From assembly GCF_002005465.1 (NCBI RefSeq), contig NZ_CP014691.1:558001-622000 (forward strand): a DNA stretch of 64,000 bases, given 5' to 3'. The stretch's first letter is position 1; each line of letters begins with the position of its first letter. The position numbers and the translations under genes are program-made. The stretch is from Neoasaia chiangmaiensis (GTDB lineage: Bacteria > Pseudomonadota > Alphaproteobacteria > Acetobacterales > Acetobacteraceae). The notes beneath the pieces are model-generated. The model made no database searches and was not told the origin of the DNA. It worked only from the letters and a program-made list of their open reading frames with translations. Below, piece after piece: positions 27,726 through 36,494 of the stretch.

Positions 27726-29111
27726 TTGCCAGATCCCTTGCCCGACGATATTGCGCCGCTTGTCTCCACCGCCTCCGCGCCGCCCGGAACCGAGCGTCAC
27801 CCTACCGGCCTGAAAACACTGATAATGACCGAAGGCGGTCTTGCGTTTTCGATGTACGGTTTCGAGTCCCTGCTCGTCCTGTACGTGGTGAACCATCTTC
27901 TGAAACCGGATGTCCTGCCGCATGTCTGGGGCATGTCGGCCTTCCTGCCGTTTGTTCAGGCACTTTACAACGCACACACTCCGAATGCGCTTGCCGCTGC
28001 AATCACCGGCCTGTTTCTGGCCCTCATCTATGTGACACCCATGTTGGGCGGGTTACTGGCCGACTGGCGTCTGGGGCGGACACGCATGGTCCTGATCGGC
28101 GGTTTCCTGCTGATCGCCGGCCTCATCTGTCTGGCGATCGATCAGACTTTCCTCATCGCCCTTGCACTTCTACTTCTGGGCCTCGGCTGTACACGCGGCA
28201 TCCTGCCCGCCCAGGTCGGCGCCCTGTATGCTGGTGACGACCCTCGCCGAGCGGACGCCTACCAGCTTTTCGTTCTTGGCATCCAGGTTTCGGTCATCGT
28301 CTCCCCGGCCCTGTGCAGCACCGTTGCGCAGAATATCGGTTGGCATGCAGGCTTTTTGACCGCAGGCATCGGCATGTTGGTCGGACTATGCTTCTATTTC
28401 ATCGGTCGCCGGCACCTGCCGACCGACACGATAGCCGGACATACACACAAGAAGGTTCGCCTGACCGCCACGGAGAAGAGAACCTTATTGATATTGTTCG
28501 CTATTCTGCCATTACTGGCGGTGGCTACAATTTCGAATACCGATATCTTCAACGGCTACCTGATCTGGGCGGACCGCTACTATCAGCTGACATTCCTTGG
28601 CTACAACATGCCGGCAAGCTGGCTCGTTTCCATGGATGGATTCGTCAGCACCTTTACAGTGCTCGGTATCGTCGCATTCTGGCGCGTGTGGAATCGATAT
28701 CGGTCCGATCCGGGCGAAATGTCCAAGATCATCATCGGTTCGATGATCTGCACAATCGCACCATCGATCCTCGCACTCGGCGCATGGATCCAACCAGGGC
28801 CCCACCATATCAGCTTGGCATGGGGAATAGCGTTCCATCTCGTCAACGATGTCGGCTTCGGGCTGTGCTATGCTACCGGCATGGCGCTATTTTCCCGGGC
28901 CGCGCCTCAGGCCGTCAATTCGACGGTCGTTGCAGCGTACTCGCTCCACCTTTTCCTTGGCAATCTGCTGGTCGGCAAGATTGCCGGTCTGCTTGGCAGT
29001 CTTTCATCGCCGGTATTCTGGCTTCTGCACGTCGTGCTCGCCATGGCCGCCACGACCCTTCTCTGGCTTTTCGCACGCGTGTTTCGCCGGGAACTTTCGC
29101 GACAGGCCTGA
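27726..29111 (+). CDS. POT/PTR2-family proton-dependent transporter, divergent
   Basis: A 461-residue MFS membrane protein with about 12-14 hydrophobic helices. The POT loop motif GGLLADWRLGRTRMVLIGG (near residue 112) is the clearest family mark. Helix 1 carries the YGFESLLVLYVV segment typical of POT proteins, but the proton-coupling ExxER motif before it reads EGGLA (residues 36-40). The start is TTG 27726 with an AAGGA site at 27711-27715. POT proteins import di- and tripeptides or other small substrates; here the substrate is unclear. It ends 23 bases from the convergent antiporter gene. Confidence 0.8.
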   Translation: MPDPLPDDIAPLVSTASAPPGTERHPTGLKTLIMTEGGLAFSMYGFESLLVLYVVNHLLKPDVLPHVWGMSAFLPFVQALYNAHTPNALAAAITGLFLALIYVTPMLGGLLADWRLGRTRMVLIGGFLLIAGLICLAIDQTFLIALALLLLGLGCTRGILPAQVGALYAGDDPRRADAYQLFVLGIQVSVIVSPALCSTVAQNIGWHAGFLTAGIGMLVGLCFYFIGRRHLPTDTIAGHTHKKVRLTATEKRTLLILFAILPLLAVATISNTDIFNGYLIWADRYYQLTFLGYNMPASWLVSMDGFVSTFTVLGIVAFWRVWNRYRSDPGEMSKIIIGSMICTIAPSILALGAWIQPGPHHISLAWGIAFHLVNDVGFGLCYATGMALFSRAAPQAVNSTVVAAYSLHLFLGNLLVGKIAGLLGSLSSPVFWLLHVVLAMAATTLLWLFARVFRRELSRQA

Positions 29112-29134
29112 CGCTCAGCGACGGCCTTGCACCC

Positions 29135-31741
29135 TCACCCGCTTCCCTTACGCGGAATCTGAGGACGATCAACGGCCAGTTCGATGCCTTCCTGGGAGGC
29201 CTTGCGCCAGTCACCCGAGCCGGCTTGGGCAGACCCCGCCAGAAGAACAGCCGAGAGCTGGCCATCCCGGCGCTCGGCGGCCCGTTCGTCGATGGTGCGT
29301 TGCACGATCGGATAGTCCTTCAGCAACTGCTGAAAACGCGCCGCCGGAATGGCCAGCAGATGCCCGAATTGAAGCGAACGAACAGTCCCACGCGCCGGCA
29401 CGCCGTTCATCATTGCAGAGGCACCAATCAGATCCCCTGCACCGAACTGAATATCTTGCTCAGCCACATGCACTTCAGCCAGCCCCGCCACGATCGCGTA
29501 GATCGTGCGTATCTTACGACCGCGCTTCAGCAGAACCTCACCAGGCGATGCAAAATGCAGGGAAATGCTTTTCGTCAGATCATGCAACACAGCATCCGGA
29601 ACGCTACGAAAGGCCGGAAAAGCACGAAGACGCTGCTCGATACCGCTCTTGAGATCGAAGCGTAGCGGCGTTTCCAGCCGTCGGCGACGACGCTCCACAT
29701 CACGATACAACTCGCGGTGCAATTCCTCGCTGATCAGGTTCTCTGTCAGCAATGTGTCATATTCCTCACCCTCGAGCCGCAACGCGATCTGATGCAGGAT
29801 GCGGCTCTCCAGGGCTTCCGAATAACCATGATAATGCAGACGCAGCGTTTCCAACGCGTCGTCCAGCATACGACGCTGGCGACCCAAAACTTCGGACACT
29901 ATCTCGCTGATACGCGTACCCAATGTCGGTTCAAGGCGCTCATGCATGAAGCGCATCAACGACAGCGACACAAGGTGCGCGATGATGAGCATCTCGAAAC
30001 GCTCCATCATGCAATACATCAGTGGCTGATCGATATGCAGTCGATGATGCAGCATCTGCGCGAGGCGAAAGCGCAGCGTCGGCCGCAGACGCCGCCGCAA
30101 TGCCCGAACGTAGCCGAAGCGTCCTTCAAGACGCGCGCCGTCCACCATTCCTTCCGCCGTGCGAAGCAACGTTTCCATCACACGGCGTGAAAGACCCTGA
30201 ATGCGGAAGAGATCGAGCAGCAGGGAGCGTTCGCGGTTCGCGATCGTAATCAGGGCGAGCGTTACGCGCTGCCGATCGCCCAGGGCCGTGTCGAACGTAT
30301 TCGCTTCACGCTCTTCCTGAGCGCGATGCTCGATATGGCCGATGATCGTCTTCTGTGTCGCTGCGCTGAACCCGAGTTCGTCCGAAAGCGCATGCGTCCT
30401 CTCGGCCACCTGACCGAGCCCGATGCCAAGAATCTGGTGACGCATCGCCTGATCGATCGGCGAAAGCTGGTCGAGTTTCAGAAACAGCACCAGATACCGT
30501 AGCGTCGTCCCATTCAACAGGAGCGTCACCAGGACGAAACCCGTCGCAATAATGCCGATGAAATGCGCCACCTGTGTGGAGACGCGCTGGTTTTCCGTCA
30601 CGGCCAGCGCCAGCGCCAGTGTGATGGCGCCACGGAGCCCACCCCACACCATCGTGATCTTGAAAGGCGTCGGCACGGGCGGCGAAATTTTCGTGGCCGC
30701 CAGAAGCGGCAACATGCCAAAGACGACACCACCCCGCGCCAGCAGACCCGCCACGCTGGCGATGACAATCAGGACACAGTCCCAGCGTGTCATGCCGATC
30801 AACAGGCGCGGCACGAGCATGGAAGCCAGCAGAAATACCAGCGACCCCGCCCAGAAAACCAGTTGCTCCCACAATTCGTTCAGGAAACGCCAGACCTGCG
30901 GACGGAATGTGGATGGTCCGTAGGCCGATACGGTCAGGCCGGCCGCTGCGGTGGCCACCACGCCGGAAAACCCAAGCAATTCATCGCACAGAATATAGAC
31001 GATATAGGGCAGCGCCAGCGTCAGGGTGACCTCGGCCGCCTGCGATCCACCCACGCCGGCACTAATCAGGAGCGCCAGTCGCCCCAGGGCCACGCCGACG
31101 ATCATGGCGCCCCCGAACGACAGGACGAAGTCAAGGATCGCATCCCCGAGATGGATCTGATGGTGCGACGTCACGGCGGCAAGCAGGATCGAGAAGATCG
31201 CGATGGCGGCGGCGTCATTCAGAAGCGCCTCGCCCTCGACAAGACGCGTCAACCGCGTTGCCGCGCCGATTTCACGAAAAATTCCGGCAACAGCCGACGG
31301 ATCGGTCGTCGCGACGATCGAACCCAGCAGCAGACAAACGACCAGAGACTGCCCCGAGACAGGATACAACGCCAGTCCGATCATCGCCGTGGATACCACG
31401 ACAGCCACGACCGCCAGCAACAGAACCGTTGCGACCTCATGCGCCAGTCGCCGAACATCAATGGCCAATGCGCCCTGGAACACGAGCACCGGAAGGAAGA
31501 TCAGCAGGAACGCTTCACTGTTGATCGGGAAATCGAGCAGCGTTTCCGCTGCGCCATCGAACATTTCCGTAGCCGAGGAACGCAGGACGAAGGCCGCCAG
31601 ACCGCCTACGAGTATACCCGCAAGCGCAAGCAGCACGGTCTCGGAAACTTCGAACCGGCGCGCCAGCGGCTGTATAAGACTGACCAAGACCAGCAGCAGC
31701 GCAAGCGCCAATAAAATGGCCGCCAGTCCTGTCACCATCAT
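29135..31741 (-). CDS. CPA1-type Na+/H+ antiporter with C-terminal cyclic-nucleotide-binding domain
   Basis: An 868-residue protein. The first about 400 residues form a CPA1 antiporter with TTDPSAV at 145-151 and the ion-binding pair Asn176-Asp177 (EALLNDAAAIAIF). About 300 residues of cytosolic helical region follow, then a CNBD-type domain near residues 730-840 (FASPGEVLLKRGRKIRTIYAIV, with a degenerate GDLIG phosphate-binding cassette). This order (antiporter, long cytosolic region, CNBD) resembles plant SOS1. It should exchange Na+ or K+ for H+ under the control of a ligand or of the tail. It follows the thiE gene by 93 bases on the same strand. Confidence 0.85.
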   Translation of the reverse strand: MMVTGLAAILLALALLLVLVSLIQPLARRFEVSETVLLALAGILVGGLAAFVLRSSATEMFDGAAETLLDFPINSEAFLLIFLPVLVFQGALAIDVRRLAHEVATVLLLAVVAVVVSTAMIGLALYPVSGQSLVVCLLLGSIVATTDPSAVAGIFREIGAATRLTRLVEGEALLNDAAAIAIFSILLAAVTSHHQIHLGDAILDFVLSFGGAMIVGVALGRLALLISAGVGGSQAAEVTLTLALPYIVYILCDELLGFSGVVATAAAGLTVSAYGPSTFRPQVWRFLNELWEQLVFWAGSLVFLLASMLVPRLLIGMTRWDCVLIVIASVAGLLARGGVVFGMLPLLAATKISPPVPTPFKITMVWGGLRGAITLALALAVTENQRVSTQVAHFIGIIATGFVLVTLLLNGTTLRYLVLFLKLDQLSPIDQAMRHQILGIGLGQVAERTHALSDELGFSAATQKTIIGHIEHRAQEEREANTFDTALGDRQRVTLALITIANRERSLLLDLFRIQGLSRRVMETLLRTAEGMVDGARLEGRFGYVRALRRRLRPTLRFRLAQMLHHRLHIDQPLMYCMMERFEMLIIAHLVSLSLMRFMHERLEPTLGTRISEIVSEVLGRQRRMLDDALETLRLHYHGYSEALESRILHQIALRLEGEEYDTLLTENLISEELHRELYRDVERRRRRLETPLRFDLKSGIEQRLRAFPAFRSVPDAVLHDLTKSISLHFASPGEVLLKRGRKIRTIYAIVAGLAEVHVAEQDIQFGAGDLIGASAMMNGVPARGTVRSLQFGHLLAIPAARFQQLLKDYPIVQRTIDERAAERRDGQLSAVLLAGSAQAGSGDWRKASQEGIELAVDRPQIPRKGSG

Positions 31742-31834
31742 ACGGTCATTTCCCCTTCACTCACATCGTTATATTCTAAGTAACAACATAAGCGAAAAAT
31801 GTGGGTTTCGCGAGGCACTTTGACGAAAAGGCGG

Positions 31835-32461
31835 CTACCCTACGTCTTTCCTCAATACATTACCCGCGCGAGCCAGCCACCGTTGGACTTGCCGCTCCGG
31901 ATCGGACGCGCCAATGAAGTCAGACACCGCGGCGACGCTGTCGGCACCCGCTTCAAGGCATTCGGAAAGACGGTCGCATGTGACACCGCCGATCGCGACG
32001 ATTGGGATGTCCCCACATCGCTCACGCCACTCGGTGAGGCGCGCCGTTCCCTGCGGTCCCCAGGGCATTTTCTTCAGCTTCGTCGGCCAGATCGGTCCAA
32101 GCGCAACATAGTCTGGCGCGACGCCAAGCGCCCGCTCCAACTCAGCGTGCGAATGCGTGGAAACGCCGAGCGAAATACCGACGGCGCGAATCTGCGCCAG
32201 ATCGGCCGTATCCAGATCCTCCTGACCAAGATGGACGTAATCGACGCCCAGTTCGATGGCCAGTTGCCAATAGTCGTTCAACACCAGACGCACATTATGA
32301 CGAGCCGCCGCAGCCTGCCCTTCCATAACCTGCGCCCTCAGTGCTTCAGGCGCCAGATCCTTCAACCGCAGCTGAATGAAACGCGCACCGGCGCCCCCCA
32401 GAACATCGACCCACCGTGGATGATCGACAACCGGATAAATCGGGGATGGAAGACGTGTCAT
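31835..32461 (-). CDS. thiE: Thiamine-phosphate synthase
   Basis: ThiE couples HMP-pyrophosphate to the thiazole phosphate carboxylate to give thiamine phosphate. The 208-residue TIM barrel has [58 protein letters not shown] and IVAIGGVT. The canonical GPIFPTxTK reads [10 protein letters not shown] here. ATG 32461 overlaps the thiG stop (ATGA), so translation is coupled. It is the last gene of the thiO-thiS-thiG-thiE operon. thiC is not in the window. Confidence 0.9.
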   Translation of the reverse strand: MTRLPSPIYPVVDHPRWVDVLGGAGARFIQLRLKDLAPEALRAQVMEGQAAAARHNVRLVLNDYWQLAIELGVDYVHLGQEDLDTADLAQIRAVGISLGVSTHSHAELERALGVAPDYVALGPIWPTKLKKMPWGPQGTARLTEWRERCGDIPIVAIGGVTCDRLSECLEAGADSVAAVSDFIGASDPERQVQRWLARAGNVLRKDVG

Positions 32462-33231
32462 AAGGACAGCATGGCCTTTCCGAGCGTGGGCGTCGAGGGC
32501 ACCGCCATGTCTCGCTCCGGCATCGGGTCTGCGGCACGGGCGTCCAGTCCGACGCGACAGGCCATGCGGAAGGCGCGCGCCATGGCCACCGGATCGCCCG
32601 CCTTCGCCACCGCCGTGTTAATCAGGATCGCGTCGTATCCAAGTTCGAAAGCCGCCACCGCATGCGATGGCTTGCCGATTCCGGCATCGATGACCATCGG
32701 CACATCAGGGAAATGAGCGCGCAATGCCCGAAGCCCGAACGGATTGTTCAGCCCACGCCCGGACCCGATCGGCGCGCCCCATGGCATCAGCACCTCGCAA
32801 CCAGCCCTCAGCAGACGTTCGGCGACGACAAGATCTTCCGTCGTGTAGGGAAAGACCTTGAACCCCTCGCTCGTCAGGATACGCGCTGCCTCAACCAGAC
32901 CAAATACGTCAGGTTGCAGCAGGTCGCCCTGCCCGATCACCTCCAGCTTTATCCAGTCCGTGCCGAAAACCTCCCGGGCCATCTGCGCCGTCGTCACGGC
33001 TTCCTTCACACCATGACACCCCGCCGTATTCGGCAGCACAGGGACGTCGAGTTCCCGTATCAGAGACCAGAAAGCCTGTCCGGCCTTCGTCGCAGCCGCT
33101 TCCCGGCGTAGCGAAACCGTGACAACACCCGGCGCCGCAGCCCGTACCGCTTCGCTGAGAATGGCCGGACTATCGTATTGCGCAGTTCCGAGCATCAGCG
33201 GCGAGGCAAGTGCCGTGTCATAAAACTTCAT
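32458..33231 (-). CDS. thiG: Thiazole synthase
   Basis: ThiG forms the thiazole phosphate from deoxyxylulose phosphate, dehydroglycine and ThiS thiocarboxylate. The 257-residue product has the Schiff-base Lys in DWIKLEVIG, plus [10 protein letters not shown] near the N-terminus, [14 protein letters not shown] (phosphate-binding) and [12 protein letters not shown] near the C-terminus. It starts 3 bases after the thiS stop and overlaps thiE. The enzyme is cytosolic and works as a complex with ThiS. Confidence 0.95.
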   Translation of the reverse strand: MKFYDTALASPLMLGTAQYDSPAILSEAVRAAAPGVVTVSLRREAAATKAGQAFWSLIRELDVPVLPNTAGCHGVKEAVTTAQMAREVFGTDWIKLEVIGQGDLLQPDVFGLVEAARILTSEGFKVFPYTTEDLVVAERLLRAGCEVLMPWGAPIGSGRGLNNPFGLRALRAHFPDVPMVIDAGIGKPSHAVAAFELGYDAILINTAVAKAGDPVAMARAFRMACRVGLDARAADPMPERDMAVPSTPTLGKAMLSL

Positions 33232-33234
33232 GGT

Positions 33235-33432
33235 TCATCCTCCCTGCATCGGCGCGACGACTTCCAGACTGGCTCCATCCGTCAGACGAAAATCCGCACG
33301 GCGTGACACCGGCACGAAGGTCCCATCCACAGCCGTCGCAACCCGCGCCGATCCATAGCCCAATTCGCCGAGCGCCTCCGATACCGTGGCAGCGCTGATC
33401 TCGCGTGGCTCGTCATTGAGAAGGATGCGCAT
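33235..33432 (-). CDS. thiS: Sulfur carrier protein ThiS
   Basis: A 65-residue ubiquitin-fold sulfur carrier. It ends in Gly-Gly (APMQGG), where the thiocarboxylate is formed. An AGGA site lies 8 bases before ATG 33432. It lies between thiO and thiG as usual in Alphaproteobacteria. No thiF adenylyltransferase lies in the window, so activation must come from elsewhere. Confidence 0.93.
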   Translation of the reverse strand: MRILLNDEPREISAATVSEALGELGYGSARVATAVDGTFVPVSRRADFRLTDGASLEVVAPMQGG

Positions 33433-33472
33433 ACGGAGTTCCTACGTCTGTTTCCACAATATCGGGATCATA

Positions 33473-34450
33473 TCAGTCAGCTTCGGCCGCATTGAAAATG
33501 ATATCCGCCGCCTGCTTCGCGCGTGAGGGCGAAAGAAGAAAGCCGTGTCGATACATGCCATTCACATAAATTCTCTGTCCGTCGCGACTTACTCTTGGCA
33601 CATTATCCGGAAAGGACGGTCGCAAGCCTGCATTTGCTTCCACGATCTCCGCATCGGCGAAAGCCGGGTGCAGCGTATAGGCTGCGTTCAACAGATCCGT
33701 CATGGCACGAACGGTAATCTGCCGCTCATCGTCGCTCTCGACCATCGTCGCACCGATCATAAAAAGATTATCGGCCCGGGGTACGACATAGACGGGAATG
33801 CGCGGATGCAACAGCCGGACCGGGCGATGCAAATTCAGTTCCGGGCATCGCAAAAGAAGCATTTCCCCACGAACGCCCCGGAGTGTCCCGAGTTGCTGCC
33901 GCGCGCCCATGCCGGTGCAATCGACATACCAGTCGAAGTTCTCATCGGTCACGCTCGTATCAAGGCGGATGACGCCGCCAAGGCTGCGCAATTTCTCACG
34001 CAGGCTGGTCAAAGCCTGACGTGGATCGACATGCCCCTCATCCGGAAAAAACAGCCCCGTATCGAAACGATCGGCGAGATCAGGTTCGAGTTGCCCAATA
34101 CGCTGCGCACTGATGGTCTCGAAATGACTGGTCCGACGACCGAAGCGACCCAACTCACCGACATCCCGCGGCGGCGCGACGACCAATGTTCCCTGACGTT
34201 GGACATTGGGCACATGTTCGATCCACCACTCAAGCGAGCCGACGGCATCCCTCGTCACTTCCGCAGGCGCGGATTCAGCCTCGCACCACGGCGCCAGCAT
34301 GCCCCCCGCGAACCAGGAAGCACCGCTACCGACCCGCGCGCCCCGTTCATGCAGGACGATCCGCGCTCCCTGCTCCGCCAGCGTCACGGCCGTCACAAGA
34401 CCGGCAACCCCTGCGCCAAGAACAAGAACGCTGGGTCCGTTTTCTGTCAT
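33473..34450 (-). CDS. thiO: FAD-dependent glycine oxidase ThiO
   Basis: ThiO oxidises glycine to dehydroglycine for thiazole formation. The 325-residue protein has the dinucleotide-binding motif VLGAGVAGLVTAVTLAE at its start, then GASWFAGGMLAPWCEAE and, near the C-terminus, NAGLRPSFPDNVPRVS. ATG 34450 is chosen over the longer in-frame start at 34537: it has a GGAGAAGG site and places the FAD motif at the N-terminus as in the family. The 5' leader holds two dyads (34493-34535). It heads thiO-S-G-E. Confidence 0.9.
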   Translation of the reverse strand: MTENGPSVLVLGAGVAGLVTAVTLAEQGARIVLHERGARVGSGASWFAGGMLAPWCEAESAPAEVTRDAVGSLEWWIEHVPNVQRQGTLVVAPPRDVGELGRFGRRTSHFETISAQRIGQLEPDLADRFDTGLFFPDEGHVDPRQALTSLREKLRSLGGVIRLDTSVTDENFDWYVDCTGMGARQQLGTLRGVRGEMLLLRCPELNLHRPVRLLHPRIPVYVVPRADNLFMIGATMVESDDERQITVRAMTDLLNAAYTLHPAFADAEIVEANAGLRPSFPDNVPRVSRDGQRIYVNGMYRHGFLLSPSRAKQAADIIFNAAEAD

Positions 34451-34492
34451 GCCCCTTCTCCGCACTGGCGTGATCGTCAAGGCCGTTGCATC

Positions 34493-34535
34493 GATAGCGC
34501 TATCAGACTCATCCTTTTCAAAGGATAGTCGAGTC
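34493..34535 (-). other. Two adjacent dyads in the thiO leader
   Basis: GATAGCGCTATC at 34493-34504 is a 12-base perfect palindrome. Directly beside it, GACTC-ATCCTTT (34506-34517) pairs with AAAGGAT (34520-34526) and, after AGTC, GAGTC (34531-34535). The element lies 43-85 bases upstream of the thiO start. It does not resemble the THI riboswitch. It may be an operator or leader hairpin. Confidence 0.5.
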
Positions 34536-34625
34536 ATGGGTGTCGTCCAAGTCCGACATCCCGGTCAGCCAACAATTCGACTCAACTATTTTCCACATAA
34601 CATTGTAATTTAATAATAAACCCAA

Positions 34626-34655
34626 GGAAAATTCGCGGTCACGCTTGCGTGCGCG
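34626..34655 (-). terminator. Weak hairpin after glmS, possible terminator
   Basis: On the minus strand CGCG-CACGC-AA-GCGTG-AC-CGCG (plus 34634-34655) forms a GC stem with an internal offset, followed by AATTTTCC. It starts about 15 bases after the glmS stop. The T-run is short (four), so support is limited. Confidence 0.4.
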
Positions 34656-34670
34656 TCCTGTCGCCCGACG

Positions 34671-36494
34671 TCATTCCACTGTGACTGATTTTGCAAGGTT
34701 GCGAGGCTGATCGACATCCGTGCCTTTCAGAAGCGCCACCTCATAAGCAAGGATCTGCACGGGTATCGTGTAGAGGATCGGCGCAACGAATGCGTCGACA
34801 GTAGGCAGAACGACAATGGCTTCAGCAAGATCTTTCAACCGCGCGGCACCTTGGGCATCCGTGAATACAAGGATGCGGCCGCCACGCGCCCGGGCTTCCT
34901 GAAGATTGGACAATGTCTTGTCGAACAGGATGTTCGACGGCGCAATAACCACGATCGGCACGGTGCGATCGATCAGGGAGATTGGCCCGTGTTTCATTTC
35001 TCCCGCGGCATAGGCCTCGGCGTGGATATAGGAAATCTCCTTGAGTTTCAGGGCTCCTTCCAATGCGACCGGGAAACAGATACCGCGCCCGAGATAAAGA
35101 ACGTCACGCGCTTCCGCGATGATCGCGGCCATGGCCCGGATAGCATCACCCTGAACGAACACCTCCGCCGCCCGTGACGGCAAATCGAGCAGACTCGCCG
35201 TCAGATGCTGCTGTCGCGCGGGCGACAGAACGCCACGCGCCTGTGCGATGGCAATCGTCAGACTGGCAAGGACCGCAAGCTGCGCCGTGAATGCCTTGGT
35301 GCTGGCGACGGATATCTCCGGTCCGGCCACCATGCCCAGGACCGCGTCGCTCTCACGTCCCATCGTACTGGCTTCGACGTTCAGAACGGACACCACATGC
35401 TGGCCGGCACTGCGCAAGCCCCGCAGCGCGGCCAACGTATCGGCCGTCTCCCCCGACTGTGAGATCAGCAGACCCAATCCACCCTCCGTGAGGGGCGGGT
35501 TACGATAACGAAGCTCGGACGCCACGTCGATGTCGACCGGAAGACGCGCCTCAGCCTCCAACCAGTAACGACCGATCAGCCCGGCGTAGAAAGCCGATCC
35601 GCAAGCCGTGATGACCGCGCGGGGCAAGGTTGCCAGATCGAACGACAACGTCGGCAAAACGACCTGCCGTGTCACCGGGTCGATCATGCGCTGGAGAGTC
35701 TGCCCGATCACCACGGGATGCTCATGCAGCTCCTTCTCCATGTAATGGCGGTAGCCGTCCTTTCCGACGGCGCCGGCCATCAGCGCAACGGTCTGGACAG
35801 GCCGCTCGACGGTTTCTCCACGAACATCGAAGAAAGTCGCGCCGTCCCGACGCAGGACACACCAGTCGCCATCTTCAAGATAAGCGATACGTCGCGCCAG
35901 CGGTGCCAAGGCCAGACTGTCCGAGCCGAGGAACATCTCGCCCTCACCGAACCCGACAGCAAGCGGCGCACCATGGCGTGCGCCGATAATCAGCCCTTCG
36001 TGATCCGCGAAGATCATGGCCAGCGCATATGCACCCTGAAGACGCTGCAGAACCGCGAACGCGGCTTCCCGCGGCTCAAGCCCGCGATCCAGGTGATAAT
36101 CCAGCAGTTGCGCGACGGCCTCCGTGTCCGTTTCCGTCGTGAAGATACGGCCCGTGGCCGTCAGTTCGTCCCGCAGTTCCTCATAGTTCTCGATGATACC
36201 GTTATGCACGACGGCAACACGACCAACCGCATGCGGGTGCGCATTGATCTCGTTGGGAGAGCCATGAGTAGCCCAGCGCGTATGCCCGATGCCGGTCGTG
36301 CCGGAGAGCGGTCGCTCTTCCAGAACAGCTTCGAGGTGATCGAGCTTTCCTGCCGCGCGGCGCCGGTCCGCCCGTCCATCGACGAGCGTAGCGATCCCGG
36401 CGGAATCGTAGCCCCGATACTCAAGCCGACGAAGCGCCTCGAAGATCAGGGGTGCTGCCGGACGATTGCCGACGACGCCGCAAATTCCGCACAT
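34671..36494 (-). CDS. glmS: Glutamine-fructose-6-phosphate aminotransferase (isomerizing)
   Basis: GlmS makes glucosamine 6-phosphate from fructose 6-phosphate and glutamine, the first step to UDP-GlcNAc. The 607-residue protein starts MCGICG with the catalytic Cys at residue 2. The N-terminal glutaminase half has HTRWATHG and HNGIIENYEELR. Two SIS domains follow, with LISQSGETADTLAALR and EMKHGPISLID. It ends with the conserved RNLAKSVTVE. Its ATG overlaps the glmU stop by 1 base, linking the two UDP-GlcNAc genes. No glmS ribozyme is expected in this phylum. Confidence 0.97.
   Translation of the reverse strand: MCGICGVVGNRPAAPLIFEALRRLEYRGYDSAGIATLVDGRADRRRAAGKLDHLEAVLEERPLSGTTGIGHTRWATHGSPNEINAHPHAVGRVAVVHNGIIENYEELRDELTATGRIFTTETDTEAVAQLLDYHLDRGLEPREAAFAVLQRLQGAYALAMIFADHEGLIIGARHGAPLAVGFGEGEMFLGSDSLALAPLARRIAYLEDGDWCVLRRDGATFFDVRGETVERPVQTVALMAGAVGKDGYRHYMEKELHEHPVVIGQTLQRMIDPVTRQVVLPTLSFDLATLPRAVITACGSAFYAGLIGRYWLEAEARLPVDIDVASELRYRNPPLTEGGLGLLISQSGETADTLAALRGLRSAGQHVVSVLNVEASTMGRESDAVLGMVAGPEISVASTKAFTAQLAVLASLTIAIAQARGVLSPARQQHLTASLLDLPSRAAEVFVQGDAIRAMAAIIAEARDVLYLGRGICFPVALEGALKLKEISYIHAEAYAAGEMKHGPISLIDRTVPIVVIAPSNILFDKTLSNLQEARARGGRILVFTDAQGAARLKDLAEAIVVLPTVDAFVAPILYTIPVQILAYEVALLKGTDVDQPRNLAKSVTVE

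Noticed and set aside
34589-34597. A TTTTCCACA sequence like a DnaA box near an AT-rich patch between thiO and glmS
   Set aside because: It is a single match with no neighbours; one such site is expected by chance and does not define an origin.
34451-34670. Possible TPP riboswitch upstream of thiO
   Set aside because: The conserved CUGAGA and AACCUGAUCUGG-type segments were looked for on the minus strand and are not present.
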